A stretch of 64,000 nt of DNA from NCBI RefSeq assembly GCF_015354405.1, contig NZ_JADKYP010000013.1, positions 1-64,000 on the forward strand, written 5' to 3'. A program made the translations under genes and the position numbers. This DNA is from Nocardia sp. BSTN01. GTDB lineage: Bacteria > Actinomycetota > Actinomycetes > Mycobacteriales > Mycobacteriaceae. The notes under the pieces are model-generated. The model did no database searches. It was not told the DNA's origin and saw nothing but the letters and a program-made list of their open reading frames with translations. Within the stretch, counting starts at the first letter, position 1; every line of letters begins with the position of its first letter. Shown here in pieces: positions 8,389 to 16,529 of the stretch.

Positions 8389-9249
8389 GTGGGACGCGTG
8401 GAAGGCAAAGTCGCCCTCGTCACCGGTGCCGCACGAGGACAGGGCCGCAGTCATGCGGTGAAACTGGCGTCCGAGGGCGCCGACATCATCGCCGTCGACA
8501 TCTGCCGGGACATCGAGACCATCGGCTATGCGATGGCGCGGCCGGAAGACCTCGAGGAAACCGAACGACTGGTGGAGAAGACCGGCCGCCGGATCGTCGC
8601 CGTGCAGGCCGACGTCCGTGATATCGCCGCACTGCGCGACGCGGTGAAACGCGGCGTCGACGAACTGGGGCATCTGGATGTCGTGGTGGCCCAGGCCGGT
8701 ATCGCCGGCATGAAGGGCGAACCGCAGTGGCAGGCCTGGACCGACGTCATCGACACCAACCTGATCGGCGTGATCAACACCGTGCACGCCGCACTGCCGT
8801 ATCTGGACACCGGCGCCTCGATCATCGCCACCGGCTCGACCGCGGCGCTGATGGATGTGGCCAAGGTCGATCAGCCCGGTAAGGATCCCGGCGGCATCGC
8901 CTATATGGTCGCCAAGCGCGGACTGTCGATGTACATGCACGAGTTGGCGACTCATATCGCCGCGCGCAACATCCGCGCCAATGTCATCCACCCGACCAAC
9001 TGCAATACGGACATGTTGCGGAGCGAGCCGATGTATCGCTCGTTCCGGCCCGACCTCGAGAAGCCGACCCTGCAGGACGCGCAGCCCGCCTTCCACGTGC
9101 AGCAGGCGATGCCGGTGCCGTGGATCGAACCGGAGGACACCAGCAACATGGTGCTGTTCCTGGCCTCCGACGAATCCCGCTACGTCACCGGCATGCAGAT
9201 GCGGGTGGACGCCGGCGGATACCTCAAGTGGTACGACTATCACATCTAA
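8389..9249 (+). CDS. Mycofactocin-type SDR oxidoreductase
   Basis: A 286-residue SDR of the mycofactocin-coupled subfamily, recognisable from TGAARGQGRSHAV, the insert after GADIIAVDICRDIE, the YMVAK active site and a C-terminus ending YLKWYDYHI. Members of this family keep NAD tightly bound and are thought to pass electrons to mycofactocin; they include carveol-type alcohol dehydrogenases. GTG 8389 follows GAAAGGA at good spacing. It sits just before the ferredoxin and P450, so it may oxidise the alcohol that the P450 makes. No mycofactocin biosynthesis gene is in the window. Confidence 0.88.
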   Translation: MGRVEGKVALVTGAARGQGRSHAVKLASEGADIIAVDICRDIETIGYAMARPEDLEETERLVEKTGRRIVAVQADVRDIAALRDAVKRGVDELGHLDVVVAQAGIAGMKGEPQWQAWTDVIDTNLIGVINTVHAALPYLDTGASIIATGSTAALMDVAKVDQPGKDPGGIAYMVAKRGLSMYMHELATHIAARNIRANVIHPTNCNTDMLRSEPMYRSFRPDLEKPTLQDAQPAFHVQQAMPVPWIEPEDTSNMVLFLASDESRYVTGMQMRVDAGGYLKWYDYHI

Positions 9250-9259
9250 GGGGAGAACC

Positions 9260-9451
9260 GTGAAGGTGCGCGTAGATCCGGAGCGCTGCCAGGGACACAC
9301 CCTGTGCGCCATGGTCGCTCCGAAGTCGTTCGTACTCAGTGAAATCGACGGCCACTCCTCGGCGGTCAGCGAGGACGTTCCGCCCGATCAGGAGGAACAG
9401 GTCCGCGAGGCCGCCCAGTCGTGCCCGGAACGAGCGATCACCATCACCTGA
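9260..9451 (+). CDS. P450-associated 3Fe-4S type ferredoxin
   Basis: A 63-residue ferredoxin with cluster ligands Cys10, Cys16 and Cys55 (CPERAI). The first motif is CQGHTLC, where His replaces the fourth Cys, the CxxHxxC pattern seen in many actinobacterial P450 redox partners. GTG 9260 follows GGGGAG. It lies between the mycofactocin-type SDR and the P450, eleven bases before the latter, and must be that enzyme's electron donor. No ferredoxin reductase is encoded nearby, so the electrons would come from a housekeeping reductase. Confidence 0.9.
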   Translation: MKVRVDPERCQGHTLCAMVAPKSFVLSEIDGHSSAVSEDVPPDQEEQVREAAQSCPERAITIT

Positions 9452-9461
9452 GAGGAACGCC

Positions 9462-10838
9462 GTGACCGCCGAGAACATCACCGCGGCCGGACCGGCGGAC
9501 GACGAGCGGAAACAACCGCTGTACTCGTTCGACCGGTATGCCCCGGAATATCGCGACAATTTCCTGTCCATCACCCAGGACATGCAGCAGCACTGCCCGA
9601 TCGCCTGGTCGGATACCCACGGCGGTCACTGGGTCGCCGCCGGCAATCGCGAGGTCTTCGAGCTCGCCCGCTGCCCCTACGTGTCCAACGATCACGATCC
9701 CGTCGGGGAACGCCGTGGCTACCAAGGGATTTCGATTCCCAAGCCGCCACGCGCCGCCGCCATCCGGGGCGGGATCCTGGAGATGGACGAGCCCGAGCAT
9801 CGCGAATTGCGGTCGGCGCTCAATCCGTATCTGTCCCCGGCGGCGGTCAACCGCTGGATTCCGTTCATCGACGAGGTCGTGCGCGCGGCGATCGACGAGA
9901 AGATCGAATCGGGCCGCATCGATTTCGTCGACGATCTGGCCAATATCGTGCCCGCCGTTCTCACGTTGGCGATGCTCGGTATCCCGCTGAAGAAGTGGAC
10001 GGTCTACAACGAACCGGTCCACGCCGCGGTCTATACCCCGCCCGATTCGCCGGATATCGAGCGGATCACCGCGATGCACCGGGAAATGGGACTGGATCTG
10101 CTCAACAATCTGATCGAGATCAAGGAGAATCCGCGGCCCGGCATGATCGACGCGGTGGTGCGGGCCACGGTCAACGGCGCTCAGCTGCCCGACCTCGAGA
10201 TGCTCGGCATGCTGGCGCTGATCATCGGCGGCGGTTTCGACACCACGACCGCGCTGACCGCGCATTCGCTGGAATGGTTGTCGGAGCATCCGGATCAGCG
10301 CGAGATCCTCAGCACGGAACGCGAGACCCTGCTCGATTCGGCGACCGAGGAATTCCTGCGGTACTACACGCCGGCCCCGGGCGACGGCCGGACCATCGCC
10401 GAGGACTGCGAGGTGGTCGGCACGCGATTCGCCGAGGGCGATCGGCTGTGGCTGTCGTGGGCGATGGCCAACCGCGATCCGTCGATCTTCGAGGACCCCA
10501 ACGAGATCGTGCTGGACCGGCATCGCAACCGGCACTACAGCTTCGGGCTCGGCATCCACCGTTGCATCGGATCGAATCTGGCCCGCACGGTGTTCAAGCG
10601 GATGCTGCTGGCGGTGCTGGACCGGATGCCGGACTACCGCTGCGACCCCGAAACCACGGTGCACTACGACACCATCGCGGTCATCCAGGGCATGCGGCAT
10701 CTGCCGGCGACCTTCACCCCCGGCCCGCGCCTGGGCGAGGGGCTCGACGCGACGCTGGAGAAGTTGCAGGCGATCTGCGAGGAGCAACAGCTCGCGGCGC
10801 CGGTGACCGCCCGCAAGGAACAGGCCGACATCCACTGA
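9462..10838 (+). CDS. Cytochrome P450
   Basis: A 458-residue soluble bacterial P450. The haem ligand is Cys368 in FGLGIHRCIG, the oxygen-binding I-helix motif is GGGFDTTT (256-263) and the ExxR pair is Glu297/Arg300 in TEEFLRY. The GTG at 9462 follows GAGAGGAAC. It is predicted to hydroxylate a hydrophobic substrate using electrons from the ferredoxin immediately upstream. The neighbours (SDRs upstream, a DUF35/aldolase fusion downstream) resemble the logic of steroid or terpenoid side-chain degradation, in which a P450 starts the attack. Subfamily and substrate cannot be set by eye. Confidence 0.93.
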   Translation: MTAENITAAGPADDERKQPLYSFDRYAPEYRDNFLSITQDMQQHCPIAWSDTHGGHWVAAGNREVFELARCPYVSNDHDPVGERRGYQGISIPKPPRAAAIRGGILEMDEPEHRELRSALNPYLSPAAVNRWIPFIDEVVRAAIDEKIESGRIDFVDDLANIVPAVLTLAMLGIPLKKWTVYNEPVHAAVYTPPDSPDIERITAMHREMGLDLLNNLIEIKENPRPGMIDAVVRATVNGAQLPDLEMLGMLALIIGGGFDTTTALTAHSLEWLSEHPDQREILSTERETLLDSATEEFLRYYTPAPGDGRTIAEDCEVVGTRFAEGDRLWLSWAMANRDPSIFEDPNEIVLDRHRNRHYSFGLGIHRCIGSNLARTVFKRMLLAVLDRMPDYRCDPETTVHYDTIAVIQGMRHLPATFTPGPRLGEGLDATLEKLQAICEEQQLAAPVTARKEQADIH

Positions 10839-10890
10839 TCCGCGCGCACAGCCGCATTCGCAGATCGCACCGACAAGCAGGAGGCGTGAG

Positions 10891-12552
10891 GTGACCACCG
10901 CGTCCGGGCGGCCGCTACCGCAGCTCACCGCGCAGAACGAGTTCTTCTGGACCGCCGGCGCCGACGATCGGCTGCGGATTCAGCAGTGCCGGACCTGCGC
11001 CGAGCTGATTCATCCGCCGCAGCCGGTGTGCCGTCATTGCCGCGGCACCGATATGGGTGTGCGTGAGGTCTCCGGGGAGGCGACGCTCATCGGCTTCACG
11101 CACAACCAGCGGTTCGGATTGCCCGGGTTGCCGCCGCCGTACGTGGTCGGTCAGGTCGCACTGGTGGAGGATCCGCGAATTCGCCTGACCACCACAGTCA
11201 TCGGCTGCGAGGCCGCCGATCTGGTGCTGGGCATGCGGATGGAAGTCGTGTTCGAACAGCACGAGGACGTGTGGCTGCCGCTGTTCCGGCCCACGGCCGA
11301 GCAGCCGGAACCTGCGCCGCTGCCCGCCGACGACATCGACCCGGACCGCTTCGCCGAGCACGTGCGCCCCCGCGTCTGCACGGCCAAATTCGAGGACCGG
11401 GTGGCGCTCACCGGCATCGGGATGTCCGATATCGGACGGCGGCTGATGGTGCCCCCGCTGGCATTGACCGTGCAGGCGTGCGAGCGTGCCGTCGCCGATG
11501 CCGGACTCACCATGGCCGATATCGACGGGCTCTCCTCGTATCCGGGCGGCGGAAATGTGGGCGGATTCGGCGAGGGCGGGGTGACCGCGCTCGAATCAGC
11601 GCTGGGATTGCGACCGACCTGGCACAACGGCGGCATCGAAACCTTCGGGCCCGGTGGCTCGGTGATCGCGGCGATGCTGGCCGTCGCGGGCGGGCTGGCA
11701 CGGCACGTACTGTGCTTCCGGACCGTCTGGGAGGCCACCTACAACGAGCTGATCCGCACCGGCTCGACGGCACAGCTGGGCGGCGGCCGCACCACCAGCT
11801 GGCAGCTGCCGTTCGGCGCGACCTCGGCGGCGCACACCCTCGCCCAGAACGCGCAACGCCACTTCCATCGCTACGGCACGACCAAGGAGACGCTGGGCTG
11901 GATCGCGCTGAACCAGCGTGCCAATGCCGCACTGAATCCCACTGCGGTGTATCGGGATCCGCTCACGATGGACGATTACCTGTCGGCGCGGCCGGTGACG
12001 AGTCCGTTCGGCCTCTACGACTGCGACGTGCCCTGTGACGGCGCGGTGGCGGTGATCGTCTCGGCCGTGGAGACCGCCGCCGACCTTGCCGAACCACCCG
12101 TCTACGTGGAGGCCGTCGGCACACAGATCCTCGAGCGGGTGGAGTGGGATCAGAGCACCCTCACCCACGAGCCACAGGTGCTCGGTCAGTCGGCACATCT
12201 GTGGTCGCGCACCGATCTCCGGCCCGAGGACGTCGACGTCGCCGAACTCTACGACGGCTTCAGCTTCAACTGCCTGTCCTGGATCGAGGCGCTGGGATTC
12301 TGCAAGATCGGCGAGGCCAAGGACTTCCTCGACGGCGGGAAAAACATTGCGCGCGACGGCATGCTGCCGCTCAACACGCACGGCGGACAACTCTCGCACG
12401 GGCGCACCCACGGCATGGGCCTGATCCACGAGGCGGTCGCCCAGCTGCGCGGTGAATGCGGGCCGCGTCAGGTCGCCGGCGCACGGGTGGCGGTCACAAG
12501 CAGTGGTGGGCTCACGCCCAGTGGCGTGCTGTTGCTGCGGAGCGAGCGATGA
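10891..12552 (+). CDS. Fused DUF35 (zinc-ribbon/OB-fold) and Ltp2-like thiolase-fold aldolase
   Basis: A 553-residue fusion. Residues 15-135 are a DUF35 module with zinc ligands Cys33, Cys36, Cys47 and Cys50, followed by the OB-fold (GEATLIGFT, PPYVVGQVALVE). Residues 169-553 are a thiolase-fold domain lacking the nucleophilic Cys (FGPGGS at 252-257 instead) and carrying AELYDGFSFN near 452-459 and NTHGGQLSHG at 495-504, the pattern of Ltp2-type retro-aldolases, which use tyrosines. In steroid side-chain breakdown Ltp2 and the ChsH2 DUF35 domain are separate proteins that must bind each other; here they are one chain. Expected reaction: release of a ketone or aldehyde from a 3-hydroxyacyl-CoA. 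GTG 10891 follows GCAGGAGG. Confidence 0.88.
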   Translation: MTTASGRPLPQLTAQNEFFWTAGADDRLRIQQCRTCAELIHPPQPVCRHCRGTDMGVREVSGEATLIGFTHNQRFGLPGLPPPYVVGQVALVEDPRIRLTTTVIGCEAADLVLGMRMEVVFEQHEDVWLPLFRPTAEQPEPAPLPADDIDPDRFAEHVRPRVCTAKFEDRVALTGIGMSDIGRRLMVPPLALTVQACERAVADAGLTMADIDGLSSYPGGGNVGGFGEGGVTALESALGLRPTWHNGGIETFGPGGSVIAAMLAVAGGLARHVLCFRTVWEATYNELIRTGSTAQLGGGRTTSWQLPFGATSAAHTLAQNAQRHFHRYGTTKETLGWIALNQRANAALNPTAVYRDPLTMDDYLSARPVTSPFGLYDCDVPCDGAVAVIVSAVETAADLAEPPVYVEAVGTQILERVEWDQSTLTHEPQVLGQSAHLWSRTDLRPEDVDVAELYDGFSFNCLSWIEALGFCKIGEAKDFLDGGKNIARDGMLPLNTHGGQLSHGRTHGMGLIHEAVAQLRGECGPRQVAGARVAVTSSGGLTPSGVLLLRSER

Positions 12553-13562
12553 CCGTGGAAGCGCCGCGATCCGCAGCCCTCGTACCGGCGGCATCGTCCG
12601 AGCGGGGAATCGCCGGCCACCGGGCAGGCGGGCTCGAACCGCCGGGCGTCCCCGAGCAGGTGGTGGCCGAGGCGGACGGGATCGCGGTGTCGGGACTGTT
12701 GCTGCGGGCGCGCGAGCCCCGTGCGGTGCTGGTCGCGTTGCACGGGGGCGCGACGACCGCCGCCTATTTCGACTGTCCGGGCCACCCCGAGTTGTCGCTG
12801 CTGCGCGTCGCGGCGGAGCTCGGCTTCACCGTGCTGGCTCTGGACCGGCCCGGTTACGGCGCGTCGGCACCGTTCACGGACCGGCTCTGGGATCCGCAGC
12901 ATCGTGTCGACCTGATGTATTCCGCTGTCACGCAGCTGGTTCCGGATGCCGGCCGGGGCGCGGGCACCTTCGTGATCGCCCATTCCGCCGGGTGTGAACT
13001 GGCATTGCGGATGGCCGCCGACCGTCGGGGAGGCGCGTTGCTGGGTATCGAATTGGCCGGTACCGGACGGGAATTCGCTGCGGCTGCCCGGCAGGTATTG
13101 ATGGGGCCGCGGGGGCCGGTCGAGCGACCGCGCGGACTCGCCGACCTGCTGTGGCGGCCCGCTTCGCTGTATCCGCCGGATGTGGTCGGCGGTGCGGCGC
13201 TCGCCGCCGTCGGTCCGCGACTCGAGGCCGCCGCGGTCACGGATTGGGCCGATACCCAATTTCCGGCCCTGGCCACCCGGGTACGTATTCCGGTGCGCTT
13301 CACCCTCGGCGATCACGAGCGGGTGTGGCGCAACGATTCCGACGCGATGACACAGGTCGGCGCCACGTTCACCGCGGCGTCGCGAGTGGTACTCAACCGC
13401 CAGCCCGGCAGTGGCCACAACCTCAGCGTCGGACGTTCCGCTCGCGCATACCACCTGGGAGTGCTGGGTTTCGCGGAGGAATGCCTGCTGGGCGCGAGAG
13501 ACAGTTTCGACTGTCTCCCGGAACAATTCGATGGGCCCGAACCGTTCCGGCCCGGAAGGTGA
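12549..13562 (+). CDS. Alpha/beta hydrolase
   Basis: A 337-residue hydrolase with oxyanion motif ALHGGAT (63-69), nucleophile Ser146 in AHSAGC, and Asp255 and His290 (GSGHNLS) completing the triad. The ATG overlaps the aldolase stop by ATGA, so it belongs to the P450/aldolase operon. The first 35 residues are low-complexity and not conserved-looking. It could hydrolyse an ester, a lactone, a CoA thioester or a C-C bond of a ring-opened intermediate; nothing in the sequence decides this. Confidence 0.85.
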   Translation: MTVEAPRSAALVPAASSERGIAGHRAGGLEPPGVPEQVVAEADGIAVSGLLLRAREPRAVLVALHGGATTAAYFDCPGHPELSLLRVAAELGFTVLALDRPGYGASAPFTDRLWDPQHRVDLMYSAVTQLVPDAGRGAGTFVIAHSAGCELALRMAADRRGGALLGIELAGTGREFAAAARQVLMGPRGPVERPRGLADLLWRPASLYPPDVVGGAALAAVGPRLEAAAVTDWADTQFPALATRVRIPVRFTLGDHERVWRNDSDAMTQVGATFTAASRVVLNRQPGSGHNLSVGRSARAYHLGVLGFAEECLLGARDSFDCLPEQFDGPEPFRPGR

Positions 13563-13570
13563 GGTGAGGC

Positions 13571-14092
13571 GTGCACGCATCCGACACAGCGCTGTTCTTG
13601 GTGCGCCTGGTGATCGGCGCGACGATGATCGCGCACGGCTACAACCATTGGCGCGGCGGTGGCCGCATCGACGGAACCGCCCGCTGGTTCGCCGGGCTCG
13701 GGTTGCGCAACGGCATCCTGCAGGCCTGGCTGAGTGTGGTCACCGAAATCGGCGCGGGCGCATTGCTGATCGTGGGCCTGTTCACGCCGCTGGCGTGTGC
13801 GGCGATCATCTCGGTGATGCTGGTCGCGGGGCTGCTGGCGCATCGCCCGAACGGATTCTTCGTCTTCAAGGAGGGCTACGAGTACGTCCTCGTGCTCGCG
13901 GTCACCGCGTTGGCGACGGCCATGCTCGGCCCGGGACGGCTCTCGCTCGACCACGCCACCGATATCGAGGTCGTCGGCTGGGCCGGTGGTGCGATCGCGG
14001 CCGGGGTCGCGGTGATCGCGACGGCCGGGCTGCTCGCGACCTTCTGGCGTCCGGCGCCGGCTCCCGCGCACCAGCCGGAACCCACAGCGTGA
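13571..14092 (+). CDS. DoxX-family membrane protein
   Basis: A 173-residue protein with four hydrophobic helices (about residues 8-24, 50-72, 74-92 and 105-165), the HGYNHW segment in the first loop, and a Pro-rich C-terminal tail, typical of the DoxX family. It starts with GTG after GAGGTGAG and is nine bases from the hydrolase. DoxX proteins are small redox-linked membrane proteins of poorly known function. It is inside a catabolic operon, so it may serve quinone-linked electron transfer or oxidative-stress defence (inference). Confidence 0.85.
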   Translation: MHASDTALFLVRLVIGATMIAHGYNHWRGGGRIDGTARWFAGLGLRNGILQAWLSVVTEIGAGALLIVGLFTPLACAAIISVMLVAGLLAHRPNGFFVFKEGYEYVLVLAVTALATAMLGPGRLSLDHATDIEVVGWAGGAIAAGVAVIATAGLLATFWRPAPAPAHQPEPTA

Positions 14093-14121
14093 CAGCGGCA
14101 TTCGACGGAAGAGGTGCGGAC

Positions 14122-14940
14122 ATGCGAGTCGGATTCATCGGATTGGGCAGTCAGGGTGGCCCCATGGCGCGGCGAATCATCGCGGCCGGATATCCGACCA
14201 CACTGTGGGCACGGCGGGCCGCGACCCTGGAGGCGTTCGCCGATACCGGCGCGGCGACCGCCGAAACTCCGGCGGCACTGGGCGCCGACAGCGATCTGGT
14301 CTGTGTCTGCGTGGTCGGCGACGACGACGTGCGCGAGGTCCTCACCGGCGAACACGGCGTACTGGCGGGCATGTCGGCGGGCGGTGTGGTGGCCGTCCAC
14401 AGCACCGTCCATCCCGACACCTGCCGCGACGTGGCGAAAACCGCCGCCGTCCAGGGTATTTCACTGATCGACGCACCGGTCAGCGGCGGCGGACCCGCCG
14501 CGGAGGCCGGACGGCTCCTGGTGATGGCCGGTGGTGACGCCGAGGTGGTACAACGCTGCCGCCCCGTATTCGACAGCTACGCCGACCCGGTGGTGCATCT
14601 CGGCGACGTCGGCTCCGGTCAGGTCACCAAACTGCTCAACAATCTGCTGTTCACCGCCAACCTCGCGACCGCGATGAGCACCTTCGCCCTGGGCGCCGGC
14701 CTGGGTGTGGATCCGGCCCGGCTGGGCGAGGTGATCGCGCACGGCACCGCGAACAGTTTCGCACTCGGGCGCATCGTGGACGCCGGAGTGAGTCTCGACC
14801 GGCTCGCCCAGTACGCAGGGGCACTGCTGCGCAAGGACGTCTCCCTGATCGCCGGTCTGGCCGATGCGGCCGGGGCCGACGCCGGCGTCGTCCTCACCGC
14901 CGCGGACGCCACCCTGGCGCTGATGAACCAGCAGCGGTGA
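14122..14940 (+). CDS. 3-hydroxyisobutyrate dehydrogenase-like enzyme (first of tandem pair)
   Basis: A 272-residue beta-hydroxyacid dehydrogenase: N-terminal Rossmann motif GFIGLGSQGGPM, substrate motif DAPVSGG (Ser121) and catalytic Lys170 in GQVTKLLNN. ATG 14122 is favoured by GGAAGAGG seven bases upstream; GTG 14089, overlapping the DoxX stop, is an alternative that adds 11 residues. The family oxidises 3-hydroxy acids or reduces semialdehydes. It is followed in GTGA overlap by a divergent paralogue, so the two may handle different stereoisomers or form a heteromer. Confidence 0.88.
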   Translation: MRVGFIGLGSQGGPMARRIIAAGYPTTLWARRAATLEAFADTGAATAETPAALGADSDLVCVCVVGDDDVREVLTGEHGVLAGMSAGGVVAVHSTVHPDTCRDVAKTAAVQGISLIDAPVSGGGPAAEAGRLLVMAGGDAEVVQRCRPVFDSYADPVVHLGDVGSGQVTKLLNNLLFTANLATAMSTFALGAGLGVDPARLGEVIAHGTANSFALGRIVDAGVSLDRLAQYAGALLRKDVSLIAGLADAAGADAGVVLTAADATLALMNQQR

Positions 14941-15779
14941 CCCGGATGCGGATCGGATTCGTCGGCGCCGGGCGGATGGGCCTGCCGATGGTGCGGCGGC
15001 TCGCCGCGGCCGGGCACGAAGTGCGGGTCACGGTGCGACGCGACGACATTCACACTGCTGTGAGCGAGGCGGGCGCGCACCCGGTGGACACCGCCGCCGC
15101 GGCCGCCGAGGGCGCCGACGCGGTACTGGTGTGCCTGTTCTCCGACGATCAGGTGCGCGAGGTTTGTCTCGACGGTGACCTGACCGCGGCCATGGCGCCC
15201 GGAGCGATCCTCGCCCTGCACACCACCGGCGATCCGCGCACCGCGCAAGCCGTTGCCGCACAGGCGGTTCCGCATGCCGTGCGGGTGGCCGACGCGCCGG
15301 TCAGCGGCGGACCGCACGATATCGCCGCGGGTGCGCTGACGGTCTTCGTCGGCGCCGACGACGACACCGCCGCCGACCTGCGGCCGGTGCTGTCGTGCTA
15401 TGCCGATCCGATCCTGCACGTCGGCCCGCTCGGCGCGGGTCAGCGGGTGAAACTCGTCAACAACGCTCTGTTCGCGGCACAGGCGGGACTGGTCGCCGCG
15501 GCGGTGCGGCTGGCCGGCCAGTTGGGCGTCACGGAAGCGGCATTGCTCTCGGCGCTCCCGCACGCCAGTTCCTCCGGACGTGTCGTGACCAGCATGGCCG
15601 CGAAGAAATCGGTGGCCGAATTCGGCGCTGTGGTCGGCGAATTCCTGCGCAAGGACGTCGCCGTGGTCCGCGCCCTCACCACCGAACTCGGCGGCACCCT
15701 CGGCGTACTCGACGCCGCCATTTCCGCCGCCCCCTTCGGCCGCGACGACAACGCCGCCCCGCACGTCGGCACCCGCTGA
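14937..15779 (+). CDS. 3-hydroxyisobutyrate dehydrogenase-like enzyme (second of tandem pair)
   Basis: A 280-residue paralogue of the preceding gene, with GFVGAGRMGLPM, DAPVSGG (Ser123) and Lys172 in GQRVKLVNN. GTG 14937 overlaps the previous stop. Identity to the first copy is only moderate, so the pair is old or has diverged in function. It is the last gene of the plus-strand string and is followed by a strong hairpin. Possible roles: oxidation of a hydroxy acid released from a branched side chain, such as 3-hydroxyisobutyrate (inference). Confidence 0.88.
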   Translation: MTRMRIGFVGAGRMGLPMVRRLAAAGHEVRVTVRRDDIHTAVSEAGAHPVDTAAAAAEGADAVLVCLFSDDQVREVCLDGDLTAAMAPGAILALHTTGDPRTAQAVAAQAVPHAVRVADAPVSGGPHDIAAGALTVFVGADDDTAADLRPVLSCYADPILHVGPLGAGQRVKLVNNALFAAQAGLVAAAVRLAGQLGVTEAALLSALPHASSSGRVVTSMAAKKSVAEFGAVVGEFLRKDVAVVRALTTELGGTLGVLDAAISAAPFGRDDNAAPHVGTR

Positions 15780-15785
15780 CCGCGC

Positions 15786-15827
15786 CGCGCCGGCTCCGTC
15801 ACCTGTCACGCGGGCAGGAGCGGCGCG
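15786..15827. terminator. Hairpin between convergent genes
   Basis: CGCGCCGGCTCC (15786-15797) pairs with GGAGCGGCGCG (15817-15827) with one bulged base. It sits in the 101-base gap between the converging dehydrogenase and TetR genes. There is no T tract, as is common in actinobacteria. Confidence 0.55.
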
Positions 15828-15880
15828 CGGCATCCTCCCCACGGCCCGCCTGCGCCCGAAATCCGGCTCGGCGGGACCGA

Positions 15881-16435
15881 TCATGCTCGTAACCCTTGCT
15901 CGATCAGCGACCATCCGCGGGCGGCCAGCACCCGGCGCTCCTGCGCCCCGGTCCGCGTCAGCAGCGCGGCCAGCATCGCCAGCGCGAGCATGAGGTCTTG
16001 ACACGTCAGATCGGCGCGGACCCGGCCGCGCGCCCGAGCGGTGTCGAGATGATCGCCCAGCAGTGCCGCCACCCGGCTGCTCATCCGCGCCAGCCGCCCG
16101 TCGGTGAGCGACGGGTCGATCAATTCGATGAACGCGATCGAGGTCACCACCTGGTCCACGATGCGTTCCAGGAGCTGGTCCAGTCCGGTATCCGGCTGTG
16201 CCGCATAGGCTTCCAGCCCCACCACATTGTCCTCGAAGACCGCCAGCGCGAGCGATTCCCGGTCGGCGAAGTGCCGGTACAGACTGCCCTGCCCGACGCC
16301 CGCGCGCCGGGCGATCAGATTCAGCGGAGCCTCGAAACCCGATTCGGCGAACACCTCGCGGGCGGCGGCGATCAGAGCCGCTCGATTGGCGGCGGCCGCA
16401 CCGGGTCCACGATTCCCTCGACGCTGCTCGGTCAC
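15881..16435 (-). CDS. TetR-family transcriptional regulator
   Basis: A 184-residue repressor-type regulator. The helix-turn-helix spans about residues 18-62 (APLNLIARRAGVGQGSLYRH), and the rest is an all-helical ligand domain. It is divergent from an SDR gene, and the 94 bases between them hold a perfect inverted repeat 15 bases before its own start, so it most likely represses itself and the SDR. The inducer is unknown. Confidence 0.9.
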   Translation of the reverse strand: MTEQRRGNRGPGAAAANRAALIAAAREVFAESGFEAPLNLIARRAGVGQGSLYRHFADRESLALAVFEDNVVGLEAYAAQPDTGLDQLLERIVDQVVTSIAFIELIDPSLTDGRLARMSSRVAALLGDHLDTARARGRVRADLTCQDLMLALAMLAALLTRTGAQERRVLAARGWSLIEQGLRA

Positions 16436-16449
16436 CGGCCTACACTACC

Positions 16450-16471
16450 AACCGGACAGTGATGTCCGGTT
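16450..16471. promoter_or_regulatory. Perfect inverted repeat, TetR operator
   Basis: AACCGGACA and TGTCCGGTT, nine-base perfect arms around GTGA, lie between the divergent TetR and SDR genes. Size and symmetry fit a TetR dimer site. Confidence 0.75.
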
Positions 16472-16529
16472 GAAACGGCGACGTCGACACGTGCCGGCGG
16501 GCCCGCAGCGCACCGAGGAGGGAACACCG

